64,000 bases of DNA. Source: Dama dama. Lineage: Eukaryota; Chordata; Mammalia; Artiodactyla; Cervidae. Below the pieces are notes generated by a model, which was not told the origin of the DNA, did not search any database, and saw only the letters and a list, made by a program, of their open reading frames with translations. Shown here one piece after another: positions 54,816 to 63,549 of this stretch. Both the position numbers and the translations under genes were made by a program. Within the stretch, counting starts at the first letter, position 1, and every line of letters begins with the position of its first letter. The DNA lies in NCBI RefSeq assembly GCF_033118175.1, contig NC_083698.1:71207001-71271000 (forward strand). The letters run 5' to 3'.

Positions 54816-55372
54816 CGTCCTTAGCGCAGAAGACTAACTGAAAGCTACATCACAGCAACAAGTCTGCCTGAAGTCACAGCTGGCCCCTCTCTGGTCTCCT
54901 GAGTCCTCTAGCCTCTCGAAGCCCCCATGCAGGGAGACTGTTGCCTGCTTGGTCTCCTCACCCTCCCCACACCCAGGTCGCTCCCTTTTGGCCTCCTCCC
55001 GCACTGACCTGCCCACTCCAATCTGCAGAGCAACCCTGCCCTCTCCAGCCCCTCCTCCCAGATACATTCCAAAACCTCCTTGTAAACACCAGCTGTTCTT
55101 AAACTTTTGTCTCGGGACCCCCGTTCACTCAAAGTGTGTTAAGAACTCTAAAGAGCTTCTGTTTCCGTGGGTTTATGTGTCGATATTTGCCTTAGTAGAA
55201 ACTGAAACATAATTATTGTACTCCACTGAAGCCAGGGATACCAAGACTCAGCCAGAGACATGCCTGAACCCAAGGCTGTGTGGGAAACTGAGGCATCGTT
55301 GCTCTTCACTGCTGTTTTCCATGTTTAATGGACAAAAAAGACACCCGTGTTTATATTAGTGTCAGATATTCT

Positions 55373-55707
55373 CTGTTTTTATTTTTTAAAGAGTTACTTA
55401 TATTTTCTTGGCTGCATTTGGTCTTTATTGCTGCATGCAGGCTTTCCCTAGTTGTGGCGATGCAGGCTACTCTTTGTTGTGGTGCACGGGCTTCTGACTG
55501 CAGTGGCTTCTCTAGTTGTGGAGCATGGGCTGGAGGGGCTGGAGAAGGTGGGGCTGCTCTGCAGAGGACTCCAGGCGCACAGGCTCAGTTGTTGTGGCAC
55601 ACAGGCTTAGCTACTCCGTGGCATGTGGGATCTTCCCAGATCAGGGTTTGAACCCATGTCCCTGCATTGGCAGGCAGATTCCTAACCACTGGACCACAAG
55701 GGAAGTC
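55373..55707 (-). mobile_element. CHR-type SINE, antisense, exact 10-bp TSD
   Basis: TTTTATTTTTTAAAGAGTTA tail complement, GCTGCATTTGGTCTTTATTG, GTGGCTTCTCTAGTTGTGGA, a G-rich insertion (GGAGGGGCTGGAGAAGGTGG) in the middle, B-box complement region GGGTTTGAACCC and head complement GGACCACAAGGGAAGTC. TSD CAGATATTCT at 55363-55372 and 55708-55717. Confidence 0.95.
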
Positions 55708-55717
55708 CAGATATTCT

Positions 55718-57478
55718 TTAAATGAGAGCGCTGGGATTTGTACTCAGTGAAGATGGATCTTAGAATATTTTGGAAGATCTTAGACTATCTGATAACCTCA
55801 ACCATGGCGCTTATAACATCTTTTTTTCAGGCCGTGTATTCCTTCCTATGCAATAAAATCAATTCTATATTGAAAATACTCCTGTAAAAAGATCACATTA
55901 TGCTAACAATTTTATATCATTTAAAAATTGCACTGGAAGTTTGTGTACTGTCTGCTCCTTGCTGGGTGTCTTATTACACTTTGGAGTAGAAAGCGTAAAG
56001 CTTTGGCCCTCCCTCCCTCTTTGTAATCCTGTGCTTTGCGGGGGTTGTCGGGGTTGTCGGGGTTGTCGTGGACAGTGAGGGCTGTGGGCAGAGCACTCCG
56101 TCTGCAGCAAGACTTCCAGCCTGAGGTGCTCTGCTTTGTTCCCATGTGCATAGCCCCCACGCTGAGTGATCACCCCTGCTGTGTGTGCACATAGGTGTGA
56201 ATGTGTACATGTGTGAAAGTATGTGTGTGTGTGTGTGTTCTATCCCATCAGTTTCTAACTGTTCTCTCTCCCACGCTTGTCCCTCCACAATCCCTTCTTT
56301 GCACTGCACACAGATGCTCCATTTTTGAAGCTGATCTTCCGCCACGTCCCCCTGCTACTGTAAAATCCTTGACCATCGCTCAGCTCCTGGCTGTGGGCCA
56401 AGAGACCTGACTGACAGGCGGCCCACTGTGAGTGGCCCAGTGGGGATCTCCACTGTCTGCCAGCCCCTTTGCCCCATGACAGCCCTCATCCAGGCTGGAA
56501 TGGTCCACTGCCTCGGTCACTGTGCAGAGGTTATATTTCTTCTCTGCCTCAGCTCCCTGATCCCTCTCCTCCAGCGAATATACATGTCAGGGGGAGCCCA
56601 CAGCTTCGAGAGTCTCAGCAAGGCCCCAGACAGTCTGAATCCCCGCACCCTGGAATGTTCCCTTCCAGCACTAATGGAGATTCTCATTCCTGCTCTTGAC
56701 TAGGAGATGTCGCTCTGTGTGGACCTTCTCCCCACTTCTGCAAGGCAGCCCCTGGCCACGGCCAGGTGGGTCCTGGTGTGGGTTGTGCCCCAACCCACCT
56801 AGACCAGGCCCCAGATGCGCTGACCACAGGCAGCGGGTCCCTCTTCCCCCAGTCTCTTTGCACCTCAGCGGCTCACTCCCCACCTACTCCTCCCCACCCC
56901 AGCCCCATCCAGTGGCCACTTCGGTGCTGAGTGACTGTCTCAGTCTTAAAGAGAACAATGAAGGTTAATTATCTTCAGAGTCTGACAGGTGCTTCTCAAC
57001 ACTTTTGCATAAAAAAGCAAGGCCACCCAACTGGCCTATGGGTTGCAGCATTCAGGAATCCTGTGGTGTTGTGTAAACAAATAAGAAAGGGCATATCAAA
57101 GGGGCCTTTTACAAAGGCCAGGGGAAGCTGAGGGAGCAGTCTGTGGCCTGTCCCAGTGTGGGGAGACCACCAAAGAGGTGGGGACTGGGATGAGATGGGA
57201 AGGCTATTCCCTCTGCCTCCTGCCACTCTCAGAGGCCAAGTGAGGAGATCCTGTTTTCTTCTTTCACTTCCTCAAGTGAACTGTGACACTCTTTTCCACG
57301 TGATGGGAAAAAAAAGCTTTTGTATGTTTTCTTAAGGATGGAAAAAAAATTTTTTTTCATATATCTTTAGGGAATATAGAGCCCTAACATCAAATGATGT
57401 GATCTGGATGTTTCCAGATAAACAAATAATTAGTTGATAAGAGAGGTGAAATAATTGTGGGTTTTTGGATCCTCCTAT
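55718..57478. other. Single-copy sequence with G-run repeat
   Basis: About 1.8 kb without a named transposon. Holds a GGGGTTGTC tandem repeat (56040-56068) and a short TG run (56222-56238). Overlapping frames up to 123 codons have no domain. Confidence 0.5.
56040..56070 (+). repeat. 9-bp G-run tandem repeat, three copies
   Basis: GGGGTTGTC is repeated with period 9: G-runs at 56040-56044, 56050-56053 and 56059-56062, followed by GTGG. Such spacing could support a G-quadruplex on the plus strand, though the fourth G-run is weak. Confidence 0.93.
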
Positions 57479-57614
57479 AAAGAAAGCTGAGCACTGAAAA
57501 ACTGATGCTTTTGAATTGTGGTGTTGGAGAAGACTCTTGAGAGTCCCTTGTACTGCAAGGAGATCCAACCAGTCCATCCTAAAGGAGATCAGTCCTGAAC
57601 TGAACTGAACTGAC
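57479..57614 (+). mobile_element. BovB fragment with internal deletion, sense
   Basis: Carries BovB C-terminal coding sequence (GAAAGCTGAGCACTGAAAAA, GGAGATCCAACCAGTCCATC) up to GATCAGTCCTG, then jumps directly to the terminal (CTGAA)n repeat found at BovB 3' ends. About 250 bp of the normal 3' region are missing. Confidence 0.85.
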
Positions 57615-57735
57615 AGTCAGAATGATTGGTACTGACTTTGCTTTTTAACTTCTTATTTGGAGACAAAGGAACGCACAAAGACTGTAGCGAGGTCCTGTGT
57701 ACCTACTCCCTGTGCCCCACCCATCTTCCAGAAAC
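57615..57735. other. Single-copy spacer between two facing BovB copies
   Basis: 121 bp, no recognised feature. Confidence 0.6.
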
Positions 57736-58946
57736 GTTCAGTTCAGTTGCTCAGTCGTGTCCAACTCTCTGCAATCCCATGAATCGCAGCACACCAGGCC
57801 TCCCTGTCCATCACCAACTCCCAGAGTTTACTCAAACTCATGTCCATCAAATTGGTGATGCCATTCAACCATCTCATCCTCTGTCGTCCCCTTCTCCTCC
57901 TGCCCCCAATCCCTCCCAGCATCAGGGTCTTTTCCAATAAGTCAACTCTTCACATGAGGTGGCCAAAGTATTAGAGTTTCAGCTTCAGCATCAGTCCTTC
58001 AAATGAACACCCAGGACTGATCTCCTTTAGGATGGACTGGTTGGATCTCTTTGCGGTCCAAGGGACTCCCAAGAGTCTTCTCCAACACCACAGTTCAAAA
58101 GCATCAATTTTTCGGCATTCAGCTTTCTTCACAGTCGAACTCTCATATCCGTACATGACCACTGGAAAAACCATAGCCTTGACCAAATCGACCTTTGTTG
58201 GCAAAGCAATGTCTCTGTTTTTTAGTATGCTATCTAGGTAGGTCATAACTTTCCTTCCAAAGAGTAAGCGTCTTTTAATTCATGGCTGCAATCACCATCT
58301 GCAGTGATTTTGGAGCCCAAAAAAATAAAGTCTGACACTGTTTCCACTGTTTCCCCATCTATTTCCCATGAAGTGATGGGACAGGACGCCATGATCTTAG
58401 TTTTCTGAATGTTGAGCTTTAAGCCAACTTTTTCACTCTCCTCTTTCACTTTCATCAAGAGGCTTTTTAGTTCCTCTTCACTTTCTGCCATAAGGGTGGT
58501 GTCATCTGCATATCTGAGGTTATTGGTATTTCTCCCAGCCATCTTGATTCCAGCCTGTGCTTCTTCCAGCCCAGCGTTTCTCATGATGTACTCTGCATAC
58601 AAGTTAAATGAACAGGGTGACAATATACAGCCTTGAAGTACTCCTTTTCCTATTTTGAACCCGTCTGTTGTTCTGTGTCCAGTTCTAACTGTTGATTCCT
58701 GACCTGCATACAGGTTTCTCAAGAGGCAGGTCAGGTGGTCTGGTATTTCCATCTCTTTCAGAATTTTCAATAGCTTATTGTGATCCACACAGTCAAAGGC
58801 TTTGGCATAGTCAATAAAACAGAAATAGGTGTTTTTCTGGAACTCTCTTGCTTTTTCGATGATCCAGTGGATGTTGGCAATTTGATCTCTGGTTCCTCTG
58901 CCTTTTCTAAAACCAGCTTGAACATCTGGAAGTTCACAGTTCAAAA
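57736..58946 (-). mobile_element. BovB (RTE LINE), 5'-truncated, antisense
   Basis: From the terminal GTTCAGTTCAGTTGCTCAGT (complement of the (CTGAA)n 3' end) through the 3' UTR and the C-terminal coding region into the RT domain, stopping near AAGTTCACAGTTCAAAA. About 1.2 kb of an element of about 3.2 kb, with endonuclease and N-terminal parts missing. It is better preserved than the copy at 36.7 kb. Short flanking matches (CCAGAAAC / CCAAGAAAC) are too weak to call a TSD. Confidence 0.97.
58243..58946 (-). pseudogene. BovB reverse transcriptase core, partial, frameshifted
   Basis: An open frame of about 235 codons covers the RT core of an RTE-clade LINE. Motif A FIDYAKAFD is at residues 45-53, motif B (LQGCILSPC) near 105-113, motif C YADD at 147-150 and a motif-D-like GLKLNIQKTKIM at 176-187. 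The enzyme would make cDNA at a nicked target site. The frame is lost after residue 224 by loss of one base in TTTTAATTCATGG near 58278-58280. The expected C-terminal sequence (WCWRRLLGVPWTAKRSNQSI) continues in another frame at 57971-58246. There is no N-terminal endonuclease domain, promoter or start, so it is not an active gene. The catalytic triad is intact, unlike the plus-strand copy. Confidence 0.93.
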
Positions 58947-58955
58947 CCAAGAAAC

Positions 58956-59399
58956 TGACCTTGGTTCAATGGGTATAGTGCTGTGTCATTTAATCACGTG
59001 TGAGGATGTGTGTAACCACTACCGCAGGCCAGATACGGAATTGTCCCGTTACCACATCTCTAACCCTGGCAACCACGAATTTATTCCCCAGCTATTCGTA
59101 TGAAAGGAAGAAATGGAAGCTCAGTGTGGGCAGAGGCTGCAGGGACCTCTCAGCAGAGAATGTACATGCAGCAAACAAGCACATGGAGAGACAGGCACGG
59201 TTGCTGGCCACGAGGGACGTGCAAACCACACAAGAGAGCTCTGAACACCTGTCAGAGCAGCGTGCACACAAACGACGACCTCAGATGCCGGGTAGGATGC
59301 AGAGACACTGGATCCCTCTAAACTGCTGCTGGGAAATTGGCGCCACTGCTGTGGGACTGATTTGGTACCAAATTAAATTGTATCTCTCACTCTCATTCT
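58956..59399. other. Single-copy sequence
   Basis: The 200-codon plus-strand frame at 59000-59602 starts here but runs into the antisense Bov-tA at 59409. It has no domain and is not called. Confidence 0.55.
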
Positions 59400-59408
59400 A
59401 TAACACAA

Positions 59409-59618
59409 ATTGTTGTTGTTGTTTAGTTGCTATCCAACTCTTTTGCAGCCTCATGGACTGTAGCCTGCCAGGCTTCTCTGTCCAAGGGATTTCACAGGCA
59501 GGAATACTGGAGTGGGTTGCCATTTCCTTCTCCAGATTCTCTTCCCAACCCAGGGATCGAACCTGCTTCTCCTGCATCGGCAGGCAGATTCTTTACCACT
59601 GAGCCACCTGGGAAGCTC
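59409..59618 (-). mobile_element. Bov-tA SINE, antisense, exact 9-bp TSD
   Basis: TTGTTGTTGTTTAGTTGCTA, CTGTAGCCTGCCAGGCTTCT, AATACTGGAGTGGGTTGCCA, B-box complement (GGGATCGAACC) and head complement GAGCCACCTGGGAAGCT. TSD ATAACACAA at 59400-59408 and 59619-59627. Confidence 0.97.
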
Positions 59619-59627
59619 ATAACACAA

Positions 59628-60019
59628 TTAAATCTCTTCAATTCATCCTGATTGAAAGCCTGAGGCAATTCAACCTTGCAGGAAACCAGTGGTCCTTTAG
59701 AGCCAGGCATCACCCATCCTTCTGCATGTGGTAACAATCTCCCCGTGGACTCTGAGCCCAGCCCCAAGCACCATGGTCTCTCTCACCTTTTCATACCTTT
59801 CCTGCTGTTCAGATATGCAGGAACCCTGAGACCCCTTGCTGGTAGACTACAACCCACCCACCCCTGCCTGGAGCGCTGGGTACCGTCGTCCCTGCAGCAG
59901 CGAGTCACCTCTCTTTACCTGCCCTCCTCACTCCACCATCCGCTGTTCTCTGTGCCATTGTGAATTGGCTGCATGTGGAAACCTCTCTCTTCTCTGCTAG
60001 ATTCTCCCAGACCGGGCCC
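59628..60019. other. Single-copy sequence
   Basis: No feature recognised. Confidence 0.5.
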
Positions 60020-60110
60020 ACATACCACTCATCCACATTCCCTGACCTCTGTGTACAGAAGGGGCTCAGTAACTGACATTGGTGAGCGAATCCTTTAATA
60101 AGCCTGGTGA
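60020..60110 (+). mobile_element. Possible L2/MIR 3' tail, sense
   Basis: GTACAGAAGGGGCTCAGTAA, CTGACATTGGTGAGCGAATC resemble the CATAGTAGGTGCTCAATAAA / TGTTGGTGAATGAAT tail. Confidence 0.35.
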
Positions 60111-60689
60111 GGAGAGTTTTCAGAGGAGGGAGCCATGGGTGGAAGCCTGGATTTCTTGCCAACACTGCAAAGGATTTTCCTCCTTACAAAACAATACCAG
60201 CTAGTGGAAAACTCAAAAAAATATAATTGAGAAAGTTAAAAAAAATTAACCCCTATGCAGTCCCATCCTCAGCACTGACATCGTGGGGCTGTAACTTTCC
60301 AGACATCTGTGGCAGCCTGAAATTTGCATGTGGCTAAGAGGAAGTGTCAAACTTAAGCTAAGAATAAAATGAATACCGAGAATGAAAGCAGGAAACGAGA
60401 AGCCGGAGACCAGCTGGGCCCACTGCAGATGGACACCCCGGGGGGCCGCGGGGTGGGGGGATGCAGCGAGGCCCAGCTGCAAACCCCGTCACTGTCACCT
60501 GCTCTATCGGCCTCCTGTCAAGTGCACTGGGACGCACTGGGACCCTCACTCTGCTATTCTAAAAATGCACCCGATCTGTTTCAGGGCGGGGGAAAGATAA
60601 GAAAAGAAGCTTTGGGAAGTTTAGAGGCCAAAATATAATGTAAACTAAAGTGTTTACAGATAAGAAAGGAGAAATAGCATCCAAAACGG
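60111..60689. other. Single-copy sequence with G-run cluster
   Basis: No named repeat. A dense G cluster lies at 60440-60460 (listed separately). Overlapping frames up to 89 codons have no domain. Confidence 0.5.
60440..60460 (+). repeat. G-run cluster (G6-ccgc-G4-t-G6)
   Basis: G-runs at 60440-60445, 60450-60453 and 60455-60460, separated by CCGC and T. The two long runs could each supply two tracts, so an intramolecular G-quadruplex is possible. Confidence 0.85.
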
Positions 60690-60835
60690 GGTCACAAGAT
60701 TTCTGGCTAAGGACCAGGTAGTAAATGCTTTTATGCTTCATGGATCATACAGGCTCACACCAAACTCTACTGTTAAGGCTCATGCACGTCTCTGGACAAC
60801 ACAAACACAAATGAGTGTGTTCAGTAAAACCACAC
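60690..60835. mobile_element. hAT-like DNA transposon remnant, second copy
   Basis: CAGGTAGTAAATGCTTTTAT, GCTTCATGGATCATACAGGC, AAACTCTACTGTTAAGGCTC, ACAAATGAGTGTGTTCAGTA and AAAACCACACC match the same family as 29483-29678, in the same orientation, with both ends eroded. Confidence 0.6.
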
Positions 60836-61510
60836 CTTCAACACGGGCTGTGGAGGCAGGTGTGACGCTGTCACACACCTGTGGGAACGACAGAAGAAAT
60901 CATTACAGTAAATGGAGCCCTAAGTTTTCAAGTATATACAGAGATGCACCAACTTTACTGAATTATTTTCATGGCACCTGCTCTCTGTTTCTCCTGGACA
61001 AGTTGTTCTGGAAAGTTCCACTTGGGTGAGAGTGTATCACACCGGGCATGGCTCAGAGCTTTTCGGGGAGGGGAACACAACAGGTGCTTCGCACAGGCTG
61101 TACAGTGTCCTGGACACATGGGCCCGGGAGAGCCTCAGGAATGGAATGTATTGTTATGAACATGACCTTGAAGGTGATGCAAAGTATGATAGCATTTCTT
61201 GTGAGCCGGCATAAGATAGGCTGAGCAACTCATTGTTGAGAGAGGCAGGCATGTTGCAATTTATAGTCAGGGAACTGATGAATGCACATTTCAGGTGGGA
61301 GAAGAGGACAGCCCTGGAGTGGCATCAGCTTCCAGGCCGGCACTAGTTGCACGTGGAGTCCTGGCCTCAGACCTGGGCTTTGCAGCTTGCACAAAGTTAA
61401 TATATTCCTTCCCATGTAATTGAAGATGACAGAATAGAATGGGAGACCCATCCTTCCTGGAAGAGGAGAGTTTGTGATCTGTGCTCTTGGCTTTTCAGAT
61501 ACTTCTTTCT
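60836..61510. other. Single-copy sequence
   Basis: No repeat or gene recognised. Confidence 0.5.
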
Positions 61511-61799
61511 CTCTCAGTTTGATTTTTTATTATTTTTTTTGCTATGGTCAGTCTTCGATGCTGCACTAGGGCTTTCTCCAGTTGCAGCAAGCACAGGCTT
61601 CTCATTACGGTGGCTTTTCTTCTCTTGCATAGGCTCTAAGCTCAAGGGTTTCAGTAGTTACAGCACTTGGGTTCCATGGCATGTGGGGTCTTCCCAGATC
61701 CCAGATTGGATCCCAGATTGGTTTGATCCCAGATTGGATCAAACCAATGTCCCTGGCATTGCAAGGCAAATTCTTAACCACTCGACCACCAGGGAAACC
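61511..61799 (-). mobile_element. CHR-type SINE, antisense, with TSD and internal triplication
   Basis: GATTTTTTATTATTTTTTTT tail complement, GTCAGTCTTCGATGCTGCAC, TACGGTGGCTTTTCTTCTCT, then a local expansion of GATCCCAGATTGG (three copies), B-box complement remnant GGATCAAACC and head complement CGACCACCAGGGAAACC. TSD AGATACTTCTTTCT (61497-61510) and AGAGACTTCTTTCT (61800-61813), one mismatch. Confidence 0.95.
61697..61745. repeat. Triplicated 13-mer and perfect 10-bp hairpin in a SINE
   Basis: GATCCCAGATTGG occurs at 61697-61709, 61709-61721 and 61725-61737. GGTTTGATCC (61720-61729), loop CAGATT, GGATCAAACC (61736-61745) is a perfect 10-bp inverted repeat. Confidence 0.95.
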
Positions 61800-61813
61800 A
61801 GAGACTTCTTTCT

Positions 61814-62253
61814 TTAATCAAGGGCTGCCCCCTTCTCCCTTCTCCCCTACCTGGCTACATCTTGCTGCTCTGGGGACCTTCAGCATACAGGGGTCCCACA
61901 GGAAGCCTGGAGGAGAAAGCTGAGCATTCCACAGCTGGCTCCAGAGAACTTGGCAATGTGCTGGTTTCAAAGGATAGCATGATGGCCATTCACATAGGAA
62001 CAGTTTTTTGTTACCTTGTACACTGTTCAGAACCATTCCTGCCATGTCCTCTGGGAAGAATGGGCCAACCTGCAGGAACCACCTTCTCCGCCCTCCTCAT
62101 CCTTGCCTTGGTAATGTGAAAAGCAGGCGATCAGACTCCTCACTTTCTTCCTACACCATCTTCCCTGTGCTTCTGCCCTTTCAGTGCATCCTTTCCCTTG
62201 ACTGTAAAATCAGGAGGGATGTTAGGGAGACCAAGTGAGTTCAGGATGTGAAC
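61814..62253. other. Single-copy sequence
   Basis: No repeat or gene recognised. Confidence 0.5.
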
Positions 62254-62374
62254 GGACTTCGCTGATGGTCTAGTGGTTAAGACACTGTGTTTCCAGTGCA
62301 GAAGGTGTGGATTTGATCCCTGATCAAGGAACTAAGACCCCACATGCTATGTGGTGCAGCCAGAAAAAAGAAAA
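62254..62374 (+). mobile_element. Short CHR-like tRNA SINE, sense
   Basis: Head GGACTTCGCTGATGGTCTAG and TGGTTAAGAC, B-box region GGATTTGATCCC, then CTATGTGGTGCAGCCAGAAA and an A-rich tail. It is the short form (about 120 bp) also seen at 7823-7953. Confidence 0.88.
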
Positions 62375-62392
62375 TGAACTTCAGAACAATGC

Positions 62393-62470
62393 TTGACCCT
62401 ATTCATTCAGTAAATATTTACTGAGCATCTACTATGCCCTAGGGACAGAGACCAGACCCAGTCTTCTGCG
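62393..62470 (-). mobile_element. L2/MIR tail-like scrap
   Basis: TTCATTCAGTAAATATTTAC, TGAGCATCTACTATGCCCTA, GGGACAGAGACCAG are the common reverse tail of L2/MIR-type elements. Confidence 0.5.
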
Positions 62471-62938
62471 TTCGGTGGCCAAATGGACCTGCCAACATTC
62501 AGTGGTAGAACAGACCTGCCAGCCTCCCTGGATTCTGGAAGCACCTAAAGGGGGCACTGGCTTTATCCACTGCTACACCCGCAGGGTCTACACAGCTTCC
62601 AGCATGCGTCAGCGGCTTGGCACCGTGGAGTCAACGAAAGGCCTAAGGCTGCCGCCCTATGGTTTTGGGTCCCTTGGGCAAAGCTCTGGGACTGTAAATT
62701 CCCTTGTGGGTTGCATGTGGGGAGGCTGTTGGCTCGGGGTGGGATCAGCAGGGAAGGGGAGGGTGCAGGGTGGGTTCCACTGGAGGGTGAGATGGGGCTG
62801 GATAGGCAGGGCCCACCCACCGATAGCCCTGAAGCTCACGGGGAGACGGGGCTTGGGGCGCACCCACGCCGAACCCCGTGGAGCTCGTGGTCAGGAGGCA
62901 GCAGCATCTAGGACAGGACAGGCCATACCGAGAGGGCC
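62471..62938. other. GC-richer single-copy sequence
   Basis: The 164-codon plus-strand frame at 62475-62969 runs into the next SINE and has no domain; not called. Confidence 0.5.
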
Positions 62939-63022
62939 AGTGCTTCCAGTGAAGGGCGTGTGGGTTTGAGCCCTGATCAAGGAAGTGAGATTCCACTTGC
63001 CGTGTGGTGCGACCAAAAAAAA
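62939..63022 (+). mobile_element. Short CHR-like SINE, head-truncated, sense
   Basis: TTCCAGTGAAGGGCGTGTGG, GTTTGAGCCCTGATCAAGGA, GCCGTGTGGTGCGACC and an A-run match the copy at 62254-62374 but lack the first ~30 bp. Confidence 0.78.
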
Positions 63023-63029
63023 GTGAAGT

Positions 63030-63082
63030 TTAAGACAATGCCTGACCCAGGGACACACTCAGTAATAATGTTGGCTCTCGGG
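63030..63082 (+). mobile_element. MIR 3' tail-like scrap, sense
   Basis: AAGACAATGCCTGACCCAGG, GACACACTCAGTAATAATGT and TGGC resemble the ACAGTGCCTGGCACATAGTA / CTCAATAAATGTTGG tail. Confidence 0.4.
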
Positions 63083-63206
63083 GATTTCCCTTGTTCTGGT
63101 TCTGATTGGATCTGAAGAAGGGAATGGCAGCACTCAGCCTGGATGGCTGTGTAAACTCTGTTCAAGTTTGTAAGCTGCATGGGGCTAATAAAAATACCCT
63201 CTTTAT
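63083..63206. other. No feature recognised
   Basis: Short spacer. Confidence 0.5.
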
Positions 63207-63218
63207 AGGTTTTTGTTG

Positions 63219-63537
63219 TTGTTCAGTTGCTCAGTCATGTCCGGCTCTTTGTGACTCCATGGCCCACAGCACGCCAGGCTTCCTTGTCCTTCACTGTCCC
63301 CCGGAGTTTGCTCAAACTCATGTCCATTGAGTCGGTGATGCCATCCAACTGTCTCATCCTCTGTCACCCTCTTCTCCTGCCCTCAGTCTTTCCCAGCACC
63401 AGGGTCTTTTCCAATGAGTCAGGTCTTCACATCAGGTGGCCGAAGTATTGGACCTTCAGCTTCAGCATCAGTCCTTCTGGTGAATATTCAAGGTTGATTT
63501 CCTTTAGGATTGACTGGTTTGATCTCCTTGCTGTCCA
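63219..63537 (-). mobile_element. BovB 3' end, antisense, with TSD
   Basis: TTGTTCAGTTGCTCAGTCAT, CACAGCACGCCAGGCTTCCT, CGGAGTTTGCTCAAACTCAT, GTGATGCCATCCAACTGTCT, TTCAGCTTCAGCATCAGTCC and GATTTCCTTTAGGATTGACT are the last ~320 bp of BovB. Flanked by AGGTTTTTGTTG (63207-63218) and AGGTTTTAGTTG (63538-63549), one mismatch: a rare clean TSD around a BovB copy. Confidence 0.95.
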
Positions 63538-63549
63538 AGGTTTTAGTTG

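Larger units (their letters stand above)
53750..55362. other. Single-copy sequence with CA-rich patch
   Basis: No gene or transposon named. Frames at 54315-54837 (up to 140 codons) overlap one another without a domain. A paired GTGTACAC direct repeat (54631-54661) and a CA-rich patch are listed separately. Confidence 0.5.

Noticed and set aside
57736..58946. Endogenous retroviral pol gene
   Set aside because: The RT motifs and the (CTGAA)n terminal repeat identify the non-LTR element BovB. There is no protease, integrase or LTR.
59000..59602. 200-codon plus-strand open frame
   Set aside because: The last third is antisense Bov-tA. The first part has no domain or splice logic.
62475..62969. 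164-codon plus-strand open frame
   Set aside because: Low-complexity Gly/Arg-rich translation in GC-rich DNA with no domain. Its end runs into a CHR-like SINE.
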